Positions 34,475-43,617 of a stretch of DNA of 64,000 nt are shown here, piece after piece. Each line of letters starts with the position of its first letter. Positions within the stretch are counted from its first letter, which is position 1. The stretch is from JADJWR01 sp963847675 (lineage in GTDB: Bacteria > Pseudomonadota > Gammaproteobacteria > Burkholderiales > Burkholderiaceae_F), in assembly GCA_963847675.1 (NCBI GenBank), contig CAWKAP010000006.1, positions 248,001 through 312,000 on the forward strand, given 5' to 3'. The notes beneath the pieces were generated by a model. The model saw only the letters and a list, made by a program, of their open reading frames with translations. It did not search any database and was not told the origin of the DNA. Both the position numbers and the translations under genes were made by a program.

Positions 34475-36172
34475 ATGCCAACCATCGACCACTCGCGCTT
34501 CTACAACTACGAAGAACTGATCGACCTGCTGCGCGCCCTCGCCGCGGAGCATCCGCACCACGTTGCGCTGGAGATGATCGGCCGCAGCCACGAGGGGCGC
34601 GACATCCCGCTGGTCACGGTGACCGACACCGGCACAGGGCCCGCCGCCGACAAGCCCGCGTTCTGGGTCGACGGCAACATTCACTCCGTCGAGCTGTCGG
34701 CATCGGCGGCCTGCCTGTACTTCATCGACTGGCTGCTGAAGAACCGCGAGCAGAACCCGGACGTGGCGCGCGCGCTGGCCACACGCACGTTCTACATCTG
34801 CCCGCGCATCAACCCCGACGGCGCCGAGTGGGCGATGGCGGACAGGCCGAAGTACGTCCGCTCGTCGACGCGCCGCTACCCGTACGACGAGGAGCCGGTC
34901 GAGGGCCTGATCACCGAGGACATCGACGGCGACGGCCAGATCCTGCAGATGCGCATCGCCGATCCGAACGGGCCGTGGAAGAAGCACCCGCAGGAGCCGC
35001 GCCTGCTGGTGCGGCGCGACCCGACCGACCCGCCTGGCGGCGAGTACTTCCGCGTCATGGCCGAAGGCCGGATCGAAAGCTACGACGGCGTCTCGGTCAC
35101 CGTCGCCGGCGTGACCGGCAACGCGCAGGGGCTGGACCTGAATCGCAACTTTCCGTCCGGCTGGCGGCAGGAGTACGAGCAGCTTGGCGCCGGGCCGTAC
35201 CCGACCTCCGAGCCCGAGGTGCGCGCGGTGGTCGACTTCATCGTCAGGCACCCGAACATCTGCGCCGGCACCAGCTTCCACACCTTCTCCGGCGTGCTGC
35301 TGCGGCCGTTCGGGCACGCCCCCGACGACAAGATGCCGGCCGAGGACCTGTGGGTCTACCAGGCGGTCGGCAAGAAGGGCGAGGAGTTGACCGGTTACCC
35401 GGCGATCTCGATCTGGCACGAGTTCCAGTACTACCCGAACGAGTACATCACCGGCGCGTTCGACTGGATCTACGAACACCTCGGCATGTTCATGTGGACG
35501 GTCGAGATCTGGAACCCGAAGAAGGAAGCCGGCATCGACAACAAGGAATGGATCCACTGGTTCCGCGACCATCCGGTCGAGGACGACCTGAAGATGCTGC
35601 ACTGGAGCGATCGCGAGCTCGACGGCCGCGGGCACATCGACTGGCGCCCGTTCGACCATCCGCAGCTCGGCCGCGTCGAGATCGGCGGCTGGAACAAGGT
35701 CAAGGCGTTCAACAACCCGCCGCCGCATCGGCTCGAGGCCGAGGTCGCGCGCTTCCCGCAGTGGTTGCTGTGGCAGGCGCTCGTCTCGCCGAAGCTCGAG
35801 CTGCGCGAGACGGCGGTCAGCCGCATCGGCGCGGACACCTGGCGCGTGCGGCTCGTGGTGCAGAACGCCGGCTGGCTGCCCACCTACGTGACCAAGATGG
35901 CGCTCAAGCACAAGCTGCTGCGCGGCGTGCTGGCCGAGATCGCGCTGCCGGAAGGCGCGAGTCTCGTCGACGGCAAGCCGCGCGAGGAGCTCGGCGAACT
36001 CGAAGGCTGGGCCTACCTGCACACCGGCATCAGCTTCTGGCCCAACAAGCGGCCGACGGCCGACCGTGCGCATGTCGACTGGATCGTGCGCGCGCCGGCA
36101 GGCACGAAGATCGAAATGACCGCGTGGCACGAGCGAGCCGGCCGCGTGACGGCGAGCGCCGCGCTACGCTGA
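34475..36172 (+). CDS. M14-family zinc carboxypeptidase
   Basis: This 565-residue metallopeptidase is related to carboxypeptidases A/B. The first zinc ligands are His70 and Glu73 in WVDGNIHSVELSAS; the third fits His269 in GTSFHTFSGVLLRPFGHAPD. The substrate-binding region GLDLNRNFPSGW contains the asparagine-arginine pair. The catalytic glutamate would lie in WTVEIWNPKKEAG near residue 350. A C-terminal ~150-residue beta-type domain follows (WRVRLVVQNAGWLPTYVTKM). There is no signal peptide, so it is probably cytosolic. A physiological peptide substrate is not evident. Confidence 0.9.
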   Translation: MPTIDHSRFYNYEELIDLLRALAAEHPHHVALEMIGRSHEGRDIPLVTVTDTGTGPAADKPAFWVDGNIHSVELSASAACLYFIDWLLKNREQNPDVARALATRTFYICPRINPDGAEWAMADRPKYVRSSTRRYPYDEEPVEGLITEDIDGDGQILQMRIADPNGPWKKHPQEPRLLVRRDPTDPPGGEYFRVMAEGRIESYDGVSVTVAGVTGNAQGLDLNRNFPSGWRQEYEQLGAGPYPTSEPEVRAVVDFIVRHPNICAGTSFHTFSGVLLRPFGHAPDDKMPAEDLWVYQAVGKKGEELTGYPAISIWHEFQYYPNEYITGAFDWIYEHLGMFMWTVEIWNPKKEAGIDNKEWIHWFRDHPVEDDLKMLHWSDRELDGRGHIDWRPFDHPQLGRVEIGGWNKVKAFNNPPPHRLEAEVARFPQWLLWQALVSPKLELRETAVSRIGADTWRVRLVVQNAGWLPTYVTKMALKHKLLRGVLAEIALPEGASLVDGKPREELGELEGWAYLHTGISFWPNKRPTADRAHVDWIVRAPAGTKIEMTAWHERAGRVTASAALR

Positions 36173-36221
36173 CCAAGCCGTTGCCCCGCCCGGGGGCCGA
36201 TTTGCTGCGCCGATAACTTGG

Positions 36222-36241
36222 GTCCCGGCCTGCGCCGGGAC
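36222..36241. repeat. Dispersed palindrome GTCCCGGC-CTGC-GCCGGGAC
   Basis: This perfect 8-bp stem with a 4-base loop lies in the gap between the peptidase and thiolase genes. It shares its overall form and flanks (GGGT...GACGA) with the hairpin at 27138-27157, so it belongs to the same dispersed repeat class. Confidence 0.7.
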
Positions 36242-36297
36242 GACGATCACGACTCTGACTTCGGTCGGACGGATCCATCTCACCGAAGCAATAGAAA

Positions 36298-37476
36298 ATG
36301 TCCGAAGCCTTCATCGTCGCCGCCCTGCGTACTGCAGGCGGCCGCAAGGGTGGCCGGCTCGCCGGCTGGCATCCCGCCGACCTCGCCGCGCAGGTGATCG
36401 ATGCGCTGGTCGAGCGTCTGAACGTCGATCCGGCGTCGATCGACGACGTGATCCTCGGCTGCGTCGGCCAGGCCGGCGAGCAGTCGAACAACATCGCGCG
36501 CAATGCCGTGCTCGCCTCGAAGCTGCCGGAGTCGGTGCCCGGCGTGTCGGTCGACCGGCAGTGCGGCTCGTCGCAGCAGGCGCTGCACTTCGCCGCGCAG
36601 GCGGTGATGGCCGGCAGCATGGACGTGGTGATCGCCGGCGGCGTCGAGAGCATGACGCGCGTGCCGATCGGCCTGCCCGCCACGCTGGCTTACAAGAACG
36701 GCTTCGGCAGCTACATGAGCCCGGCGATGCGCAGCCGCTATCCGGGCGTGCAGTTCAGCCAGTTCGCCGGCGCCGAGCAGCTTGCGGTCAAGTACGACCT
36801 GTCGAAGGACGCACTGGACGAGTACGCGCTCGTCAGCCACCGTCGCGCGGCGGCGGCGACGCACGACGGCCGCTTCGCCGACGAGATCGTCCCGGTCGCC
36901 GTGCGCGACGCCGAAGGCAACGAAACCGGGGCACTGCACGCGGCCGACGAGGGCATCCGCTTCGATGCCACGCGCGAAGGCATCGCAGCGGTCAAGCTGC
37001 TCGCCGAAGGCGGCCGCATCACCGCGGCCAGCGCAAGCCAGATCTGCGACGGCGCGGCGATGCTGCTGGTGGCCAACGAACGCGGGCTGAAAGCGCTCGG
37101 CGCCAAGCCACTGGCGATCGTGCGACAGATGACCGTGATCGGCCACGACCCGGTGATCATGCTCGAAGGGCCGGTGCCGGCCACGCCGGTGGCACTGCGC
37201 AAGGCGGGGCTCAAGCTCGACGACATCGATCTCTTCGAGGTCAACGAAGCGTTCGCCTCGGTGCCGCTGGCCTGGCTGAAGGCCACTGGCGCCAACCCCG
37301 AGCGGCTGAACGTCAACGGTGGCGCGATTGCGCTCGGCCATCCGCTCGGCGCCTCGGGCGCCAAGCTGATGACCACCCTGGTGCATGCCCTGCACGCGCG
37401 CCGCTTGCGCTACGGGCTGCAGACGATGTGCGAAGGCGGCGGGCTGGCCAACGTGACGATCGTCGAGCGCGCGTAG
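36298..37476 (+). CDS. Acetyl-CoA C-acyltransferase (thiolase)
   Basis: This thiolase of 392 residues either cleaves 3-ketoacyl-CoA or condenses acyl-CoA. The nucleophilic cysteine is in VDRQCGSSQQALHFAAQAVM near residue 88. GGVESMTRVP follows. The C-terminal catalytic blocks are NVNGGAIALGHPLGASGAKL (His) and MCEGGGLANVTIVERA (second Cys). It stands alone between a peptidase and the oppositely oriented sugar-acid operon, so its pathway is not indicated by context. Confidence 0.94.
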   Translation: MSEAFIVAALRTAGGRKGGRLAGWHPADLAAQVIDALVERLNVDPASIDDVILGCVGQAGEQSNNIARNAVLASKLPESVPGVSVDRQCGSSQQALHFAAQAVMAGSMDVVIAGGVESMTRVPIGLPATLAYKNGFGSYMSPAMRSRYPGVQFSQFAGAEQLAVKYDLSKDALDEYALVSHRRAAAATHDGRFADEIVPVAVRDAEGNETGALHAADEGIRFDATREGIAAVKLLAEGGRITAASASQICDGAAMLLVANERGLKALGAKPLAIVRQMTVIGHDPVIMLEGPVPATPVALRKAGLKLDDIDLFEVNEAFASVPLAWLKATGANPERLNVNGGAIALGHPLGASGAKLMTTLVHALHARRLRYGLQTMCEGGGLANVTIVERA

Positions 37477-37504
37477 CCGCCCGCGAACGGTGCTCGCGCA
37501 CCGG

Positions 37505-38695
37505 TCAGATCACGCCGCGCGATTTCAGGTTGTCGATCAGCGCCAGCGTGCCGAAGGTCCACGGCGCGATCCGGTCGCAGCGGTCGACCCAGTTCACCAG
37601 CGTGCCCAGCTCGGGCGACGAGATGCGCACCTCGTCGCCCAGCTCGTGCGTGAAGCCGAGACCGGGGCCGCGGCGGTCCTTGACCGGCGCGAACATCGTG
37701 CCGAGGAAGAGCATCACGCCGTCCGGATACTGGTGGTTGCGGTTCAGCGTCTGCGCGACGAGATCCGCCGGCGAGCGCGAAATGGCGCTCATCCGGCTTG
37801 CCCCTTCCATCGCGAAGCCGTCGGGGCCATCGACCGCGAGCGACACGGTCAGCTGCTCGACGCTGCCGATGGTGAAGCGATCGTCGAGCAGCCGCACGAA
37901 AGGCCCGATCGCGCAGGACGCGTTGTTGTCCTTGGCCTTGCCGAGCAGCAGCGCCGAGCGTCCCTCGAAGTCGCGCAGGTTGACGTCATTGCCCAGCGCG
38001 GCGCCGACGATCTCGCCGCGCGGCGATACGGCGAGCACGACCTCGGGCTCGGGGTTGTTCCACTCGGACTGCGGATGGATCCCGACCCGCGCTCCGGTGC
38101 CGACCGCGGCCATCGGCGGTGCCTTGGTGAAGACCTCGGCATCGGGACCGATGCCGACCTCGAGATACTGCGACCACAGGTCGAGTTCCTGCAGCACCTG
38201 CTTGACCCTCGCCGCCTCCGGCGAACCCGCCTTCAGCTGGCGCAGGTTGGTGCCGACCACCGGCGTGAGCCTGGCCCGGATCTCCTCGGCCCTGCCGGCG
38301 TCGCCCTTGGCGCGCTCCTCGATCATCCGCTCGAGCATGCTGGCGGCGAAAGTGACGCCCGCCGCCTTGATCGGCTGCAGGTCGCAGGGGGCCAGCAGGC
38401 GGCCGGCCGGCCCGCCGCCCTCGTCGTCGCCGAGGAACTGCTCGAGCCGGCCCAGCGGCGGGTAGTCGCTTCGCTGCGCAATCGCCTGCTGCAGGTCGGG
38501 CCTGGCGAACAATCCCGCGACGGTGGCGGCGACCGCGGTGAGATCTCGCACGACGTCGCCGTCGACGATGACCGGACAGGGCCCGCCCAGCGATGCCGAC
38601 CAGACCCGGCCGATCAGCGTCGCCTTCGCCGCGTCATGCGGCAGCAACTCGGCCGCGGTCAGTCGACGGACGCCGCGGACGGGACCATCGCTCAT
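37505..38695 (-). CDS. FAH-family hydrolase/dehydratase (2-keto-3-deoxy-sugar-acid type)
   Basis: This fumarylacetoacetate-hydrolase-fold protein of 396 residues is the last gene of a three-gene operon. The metal site lies in LWSQYLEVGIGPDAEVFTKA and in EPEVVLAVSPRGEIVGAALG with NDVNLRDFEGRSALLLGKAK. Length and the N-terminal LPHDAAKATLIGRVW resemble XylX/AraD-type 2-keto-3-deoxy-pentonate dehydratases, though this is inference. Its ATG overlaps the stop of the upstream dehydrogenase gene (ATGA). As deposited, one extra base near 38780 makes the two genes look like a single 634-residue fusion. Confidence 0.85.
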   Translation of the reverse strand: MSDGPVRGVRRLTAAELLPHDAAKATLIGRVWSASLGGPCPVIVDGDVVRDLTAVAATVAGLFARPDLQQAIAQRSDYPPLGRLEQFLGDDEGGGPAGRLLAPCDLQPIKAAGVTFAASMLERMIEERAKGDAGRAEEIRARLTPVVGTNLRQLKAGSPEAARVKQVLQELDLWSQYLEVGIGPDAEVFTKAPPMAAVGTGARVGIHPQSEWNNPEPEVVLAVSPRGEIVGAALGNDVNLRDFEGRSALLLGKAKDNNASCAIGPFVRLLDDRFTIGSVEQLTVSLAVDGPDGFAMEGASRMSAISRSPADLVAQTLNRNHQYPDGVMLFLGTMFAPVKDRRGPGLGFTHELGDEVRISSPELGTLVNWVDRCDRIAPWTFGTLALIDNLKSRGVI

Positions 38696-39602
38696 CGCCC
38701 GGCCCGTTTGGTCTTCGCACCCGTCGCCCTCCGCTTCGGCGCCTTCTTCGCCACGGCCTTCTTCGCCGCGGCCTTCCGCGGCCGATGCCTTCTTCGCCCG
38801 CCGCTTCGGCAGCGGCGCCGGATTCTCGACCGCCTCGACGTGCACGAAGGTGCCACCCTGGTACATCTCGGCGCGCGGATCGCCGGGCTTCTCGCGCGCG
38901 AGCACCTCTGCGGCGAAGGCCTCGCTGTCATCCTGCGGCCGGTAGCCGAGCCGCGTCGCGTTGCTGTTGTCGTACCAGGAGCGGCGGTTGCTCGACACGC
39001 CGTAGACGATCTCGAAACGGATGTCGGGACGCTCGATGCCGATCGTCACCAGTTGCGCCATGTCGCGCGGGCTGATCCAGATCGACAGCCGCCGCTTGTC
39101 GATCGGCGCCTCGTTGACGTTGCCGATGCGCATGCAGAACACCTCCATGCCGTACTTGTCGGCGTACAGGCTGCCGAGCGCCTCGCCGAAGACCTTGGAC
39201 ACGCCGTAGCGGCCGTCGGGCTTGATGTACACGCGATGATCGATGACCTGGTCGCGCCGGTAGAACCCCACGGCGTGGTTGCTGGTGGCAAAGAGGATCC
39301 GCTTCACGCCGTTGCGCCGCGCCGCCTCGAACACGTTGTAGCAGCCGATGATGTTGGCGCTGAGGATGTCGTCCCACGCGCCCTCGACCGAATAGCCGCC
39401 CAGGTGCACGATCGCGTCGACGCCCTTTGGTGGCGCGCAGCATGTCGCTCATCTTCGAGATGTCGCCCTGCACGAACGTCTCGCCCGCGCCGGGCTTCAG
39501 CTTGCCGTAGTCCGACAGCCGCAGCGTGTATTTGCCGGCGAGTTCGCGTCGCAGGTGCGTGCCGACACCGCCGCCGGCGCCGGTCATCAGGATTGTCTTC
39601 AT
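38692..39602 (-). CDS. NAD-dependent uronate dehydrogenase-like SDR with Lys/Ala-rich C-terminal tail, two +1 breaks
   Basis: This extended short-chain dehydrogenase has 302 residues when extra bases near 39422 and 38780 are ignored. The Rossmann motif is TGAGGGVGTHLRREL. VHLGGYSVEGAWDDILSANI and the catalytic YGVSKVFGEALGSLYADKYG follow, the latter with the YxxxK pair. Wording such as MRIGNVNEAP and SIWISPRDMAQLV matches uronate dehydrogenase, which oxidises galacturonate or glucuronate to a lactone. After the usual end (~residue 260) comes a basic tail, KKASAAKAAAKKAVAKKAPK followed by more basic residues. The restored stop overlaps the next ATG as ATGA, which supports this reading. Confidence 0.82.
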
Positions 39603-40593
39603 GTTTTCAGCAGCTCCTTTCGGCTCCAGTGTTCGGCGTTGACCGCGCCGCGCGGCGCACGCCCCTTGAGAATCTCGCGCCGCCTGCGCGACGGTCTCCA
39701 TCGACTGATGTTCGATCGCCGGCAGCGTCAGGCCGCCGATGTGCGGCGTGGCGATCACGTCGGGCCGCGCGGCCAGCCGCGGCGTCGGCATCTGGTCGGG
39801 ATCGCGGCCGACGTCGAGCGCGGCGCCGGCGAGTTGCCCGGAGTCGAGCGCGCGCTCGAGCGCCGGCTCGTCGACGAGGTTGCCGCGCGAAACGTTCACC
39901 AGGAACGCGCCGCGTTTCATCCTGGCGAACGCTGCGTCGTTGATCAGGTTCTCGGTCTCGGCGGTTGCCACCGCGAGCGGCACGACGAAATCGGTTTCGG
40001 CCAGCAGCCGATCGAGCGGCACCTGCTCGACGCCGGCCGCGTCGACCTTCGCGTAAGGGTCGGTCACGAGCACGCGCATCGCGAAGGCACGGCCCAGTTC
40101 CGCCACGCGCCGGCCGATGGCGCCGTAGCCGATCACGCCGAGCGTGGCGCCCGCGAGCTCCCGTCCCATCAGCGGCCTGCGGCACTTCGCCGGCGTGATA
40201 GCGCGACGCCGCCTGAGTCACCCCGCGAGCGAGATCGATCATCATCGCGAACACCAGCTCGGATACGGAAGCCACGAAGCCGGCGCTGGCCTGCGTGACC
40301 AGCACGCCGGCGCGGCTGGCCGCCGCCACGTCGACGTTGCGGATGTCGATCGCGCAGCGCAGGAATGCGACCAGCTTAGGCAGCGACGCGAACAGCTCGG
40401 CCGGCGCCGGCGACTGGCGGTACGAGACGATCAGGTCGCAGTCACGCGCCGCGTCGATCAGCGCCTGGCCTTCGAGCGGCGTATCGGTTTCGTTCAGCTT
40501 CACCTCGCCGAGTGCGCGCAGCCCGGCGAGCGCGCGCGGCCCGTAGTAGTTCTCGCGCGTGTCGGGCGAGTGGGTCAGAAGGATTCGGGCCAT
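39599..40593 (-). CDS. D-2-hydroxyacid dehydrogenase (NAD-dependent), two +1 breaks
   Basis: This D-isomer-specific 2-hydroxyacid dehydrogenase has 330 residues when extra bases near 40177 and 39677 are ignored. Substrate-domain text includes AIDIRNVDVAAASRAGVLVT. The nucleotide domain has GATLGVIGYGAIGRRVAELG with the GxGxxG motif. The catalytic arginine/glutamate region is FLVNVSRGNLVDEPALERAL, and the histidine is in VIATPHIGGLTLPAIEHQ. Removing the second extra base yields an ending EILKGRAPRGAVNAEHW whose stop overlaps the downstream ATG (ATGA). It is first in the operon; hydroxypyruvate, glyoxylate or a sugar acid are plausible substrates. Confidence 0.86.
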
Positions 40594-40827
40594 GCGCTGT
40601 GCTCCCCCGGTTGCGTCGAGTCCGGGGCCTCTGCCGCAGCCGCGGATCTCCAGCCACTTCGGCCCAAGGCGCTTCGCTGATGCATTCTGTTTTGTTCAGG
40701 GCGTTTCCGGACCAACAGCGAGTCTAGGTTAGCGACTTGACCGCCACAACGAGAACACCTCACCAAGCCAGCCTCGGGGCACGAATTCGCAACGCCATCG
40801 CCGGTTTCATCGACGTAGACTGCGCCG

Positions 40828-41795
40828 ATGCAGACCCCGACAAGCAGCGACGGCTCGCCCGACTGGGCGCCGAGTGCGCGTTATCCGGACGCGGCCGTCC
40901 GCGTGCTCGACGACAGCTTCAACGCATTGCGCCTGCCGCTGGCGAAGATCGAGCGCCTGGCCACCGGCTGCCGCTGGGCGCGAAGGCCCGGTGTGGTGTG
41001 GCGACGCGCGCGCGCTGCTGTGGAGCGACATCCCGAACAACCGCATCCTGCGCTGGGACGAAGAGTCCGGCGCGGTCAGCGTCTTTCGCCGGCCGTCGAA
41101 CTACGCCAACGGCGCCACCCGCGACCGCCAGGGCCGCCTGATCCACTGCGAGCACGGCGGCCGCCGCATCGTGCGCACCGAATACGACGGGCGTGTCGTG
41201 GCGCTGGCCGAGCGCTTCGAGGGCAAGCGGCTGAACTCGCCCAACGACGTGGTGTGCAAGTCGGACGGCTCGATCTGGTTCACCGACCCGACCTTCGGCG
41301 TGCTCGGCTACTACGAAGGCGCCAAGGCCGAACCCGCGTTGCCGATGAACGTCTACCGGCTCGATCCCGAGCGGCGAACTCGCGGTGGTCGCCGAGGGCA
41401 TCAACCAGCCGAACGGGCTGGCGTTCTCCCCCGACGAGTCGATCCTGTACATCGTCGAGTCGCGCTCGGTGCCGCGCAAGATCCTCGCCTGTGACGTGGT
41501 CGGCGGCCGTTCACTGACCAACCGGCGCGTGCTGATCGACGCCGGCCCGGGCACGCCCGACGGCTTCCGCTGCGACATCGACGGCAACCTGTGGTGCGGC
41601 TGGGGCATGGGCGAGGCCGGGCTCGACGGCGTGCACGTATTCAATCCGGACGGCAGACTCATCGGCTGCATCGACCTGCCCGAGCGCTGCGCCAATTTGT
41701 GCTTCGGCGGCGTGCACCGCAACCGCCTGTTCATGGCGGCCAGCACGTCGGTCTACGCGCTGTACGTCAACACGCAGGGCGTGGCGTACTTCTGA
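40828..41795 (+). CDS. SMP-30/gluconolactonase family sugar lactonase, two +1 breaks
   Basis: This is a six-bladed beta-propeller lactonase with 321 residues when extra bases near 40981 and 41372 are ignored. The metal-binding glutamate is in GCRWAEGPVWCGD. Further blocks are LIHCEHGGRRIVRTEYDGRV, then LNSPNDVVCKSDGSIWFTDP with the Asn/Asp ligands, then GINQPNGLAFSPDESILYIV, and DGFRCDIDGNLWCGW. It is divergent from the uronate dehydrogenase operon and would hydrolyse the sugar-acid lactone made there. The substrate is inferred from context. Confidence 0.87.
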
Positions 41796-42038
41796 CGTGG
41801 CGTCGAGAGCCGGCGGCCGATCGCAACACGCTGCCCCCTGTCCGGTCGCGGAATCGGGATAACATCTTCCGCCGGGGAAAGGAGTCCGGGGAGTCGAACG
41901 CACAACGAGCGAACCGCTGAAACGCGCAGTTGATCAGAACAGCGCGGCTCGGGCAGCGCGGGCCAACCTGAACACGCACACGAACTACCGCTGGTAGGAA
42001 CCGCAACATACCTAGAACAGCCCGTCAAAGGAGAGACC

Positions 42039-43031
42039 ATGAAACGCAGGATTTTTCTGTCCCATGTTGCCGGCGCAGTGGCAGCGGCGACGATTTCGCT
42101 TCCGGCACGCGCCCAGGCGATCACGCTGCACGGCGCGTCGCAGTTCAACGACGAGCATCCCTTCACCAAGGGCCTGCTGAAGTTCGAGGAACTGGTGAAG
42201 AAGTACTACGGCAAGCCGATCAACTTCGTTCTGCACAAGAACAGCGAACTCGGGCTGGAGAAGGACTACTTCGCGTACATGAACCAGGGCATCTCGGTCG
42301 ATTACGGGATCGTGTCGCCGGCGCACATGTCGACTTTCGCGAAATCCGCCCCGTTCATCGACGCGCCGTTCGTCTTCCGCGATCACGACCAGATGAACAA
42401 GGTGATCGCCCAGGACGTGCTCAAGCCGATCGCCGACGAGATCGCCAAGAAGGCCGACGTCATGCTGATCGGCTACGGCGGCGGCGGCGTGCGCAGCATC
42501 TTCGCCAACAAGCCGGTCCGCAACATGGCCGAGTTGAAGAACCTCAAGATCCGGGTGCAGGGCGCGCCGATCTGGACCCGCACGTTCGCCGCGGCCGGCA
42601 TGTCGCCGACCGTCATCGCCTACAGCGAGATCTACAACGGCATCCAGACCGGCGTGATCGAGGCCGGCGAGAACGAGGCGGCGGGCGTCGAGCAGATGAA
42701 GTTCTTCGAGGTCGGCCCCAACCTGTCGCAGACACGGCATGCAATCAGCATCCGGCCGATCTGCTTTTCCGGCAAGACCTTCCGCAGAATGCCGGCCGAC
42801 CTGCAGGCGGCGATCCGCAAGGCGGGCATGGAAGCCGGCAACTGGGAGCGTGAACTCGAATCGAACAGCGACACGGCGATCCTTCAGAAGCTGGAGAAGG
42901 AGGGCAAGCTCAAGCTGCTGAAGTTCGACGAGCGCGACAAGCTGCGCGATTCGATGCAACCGGTCCTGGCAGCCTACGCCAAGGAAATCGGAGCCGAAGA
43001 GATCTTCGCGCGCATCAACGCGATCAAGTAG
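42039..43031 (+). CDS. dctP: TRAP transporter periplasmic substrate-binding protein (DctP)
   Basis: This periplasmic receptor of a second TRAP system has 330 residues. The N-terminus MKRRIFLSHVAGAVAAATIS has twin arginines before a hydrophobic stretch, so Tat export is possible. The DctP core includes HKNSELGLEKDYFAYMNQGI and KIRVQGAPIW, the binding region with its arginine. IYNGIQTGVIEAGENEAAGV is the late family motif. The 243 bp upstream hold no gene. It heads the dctPQM order on the + strand, next to sugar-acid genes, so an aldonate or uronate ligand is a reasonable guess. Confidence 0.94.
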   Translation: MKRRIFLSHVAGAVAAATISLPARAQAITLHGASQFNDEHPFTKGLLKFEELVKKYYGKPINFVLHKNSELGLEKDYFAYMNQGISVDYGIVSPAHMSTFAKSAPFIDAPFVFRDHDQMNKVIAQDVLKPIADEIAKKADVMLIGYGGGGVRSIFANKPVRNMAELKNLKIRVQGAPIWTRTFAAAGMSPTVIAYSEIYNGIQTGVIEAGENEAAGVEQMKFFEVGPNLSQTRHAISIRPICFSGKTFRRMPADLQAAIRKAGMEAGNWERELESNSDTAILQKLEKEGKLKLLKFDERDKLRDSMQPVLAAYAKEIGAEEIFARINAIK

Positions 43032-43116
43032 CGGCGTCGCCCGGCGATGCGGCAGGAGGCCTGCTTCCGCCGCGTCGCCGCGCATGCGCGCTGCGGGCCG
43101 TTCCCGCGGGAATGCG

Positions 43117-43617
43117 ATGAGAAAATTCATTGATTGGATCTACCGCGGCCTGCAATGGCTGCTGACGTTCCTGATCGCCATCCTGATCTTGCCGGTCACG
43201 ATGCAGATCCTGGCGCGATTCTCGGACCGTGTACCCAACTACATCTGGACCGAGGAGATGGCGCGCTTCTGCCTGATCTGGATCATCATGCTCGGCGCCA
43301 GCGTCGCGGTGCGCGACGGCGCACACTTCGACGTCGATGTGCTGCCGCATCCGAAGACTCCGTTCGGCCTGGCCGTGAGCCGCATGGTCGTCCACACGGC
43401 GATCTTCCTCGTTGCGCTGATCTTCCTCGCTTTCGGCTGGAGGTTCGCCGAGTTCGGCTATGACCAGAACTCCGAACTGACCGGCATCAACATGATCTCC
43501 ATCCATATCGCTTGGCCGGTCGCGGGTCTCACCTGGGTGCTGTTCACCCTGGAGAAGTTCTACGACGACTACCAGCTGATGAAGAAGGGCAAGGCAGGCG
43601 CACATGAGCCCGGCTGA
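43117..43617 (+). CDS. dctQ: TRAP transporter small permease (DctQ)
   Basis: This small membrane subunit has about 166 residues and four helices (LQWLLTFLIAILILPVTMQI first). The family motif is IWTEEMARFCLIWIIMLGAS. ATG 43117 is used; an in-frame upstream ATG at 43084 would add eleven unsupported residues. The 3' end overlaps dctM by 14 bp, which indicates translational coupling. It belongs to the second TRAP system of this window and is clearly different in sequence from the copies near the left edge. Confidence 0.93.
   Translation: MRKFIDWIYRGLQWLLTFLIAILILPVTMQILARFSDRVPNYIWTEEMARFCLIWIIMLGASVAVRDGAHFDVDVLPHPKTPFGLAVSRMVVHTAIFLVALIFLAFGWRFAEFGYDQNSELTGINMISIHIAWPVAGLTWVLFTLEKFYDDYQLMKKGKAGAHEPG

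Noticed and set aside
38700..38830. Tandem GCGAAGAAG-like units as a CRISPR or VNTR array
   Set aside because: Units are short, irregular and coding, with no spacers; they encode the Lys/Ala tail.
37505..39409. Apparent 634-residue fusion of an SDR dehydrogenase with an FAH-family hydrolase
   Set aside because: The join is a Gly/Glu-rich out-of-frame reading of a Lys/Ala repeat. Removing one base near 38780 gives a stop that overlaps the next ATG (ATGA), so two genes are more likely.
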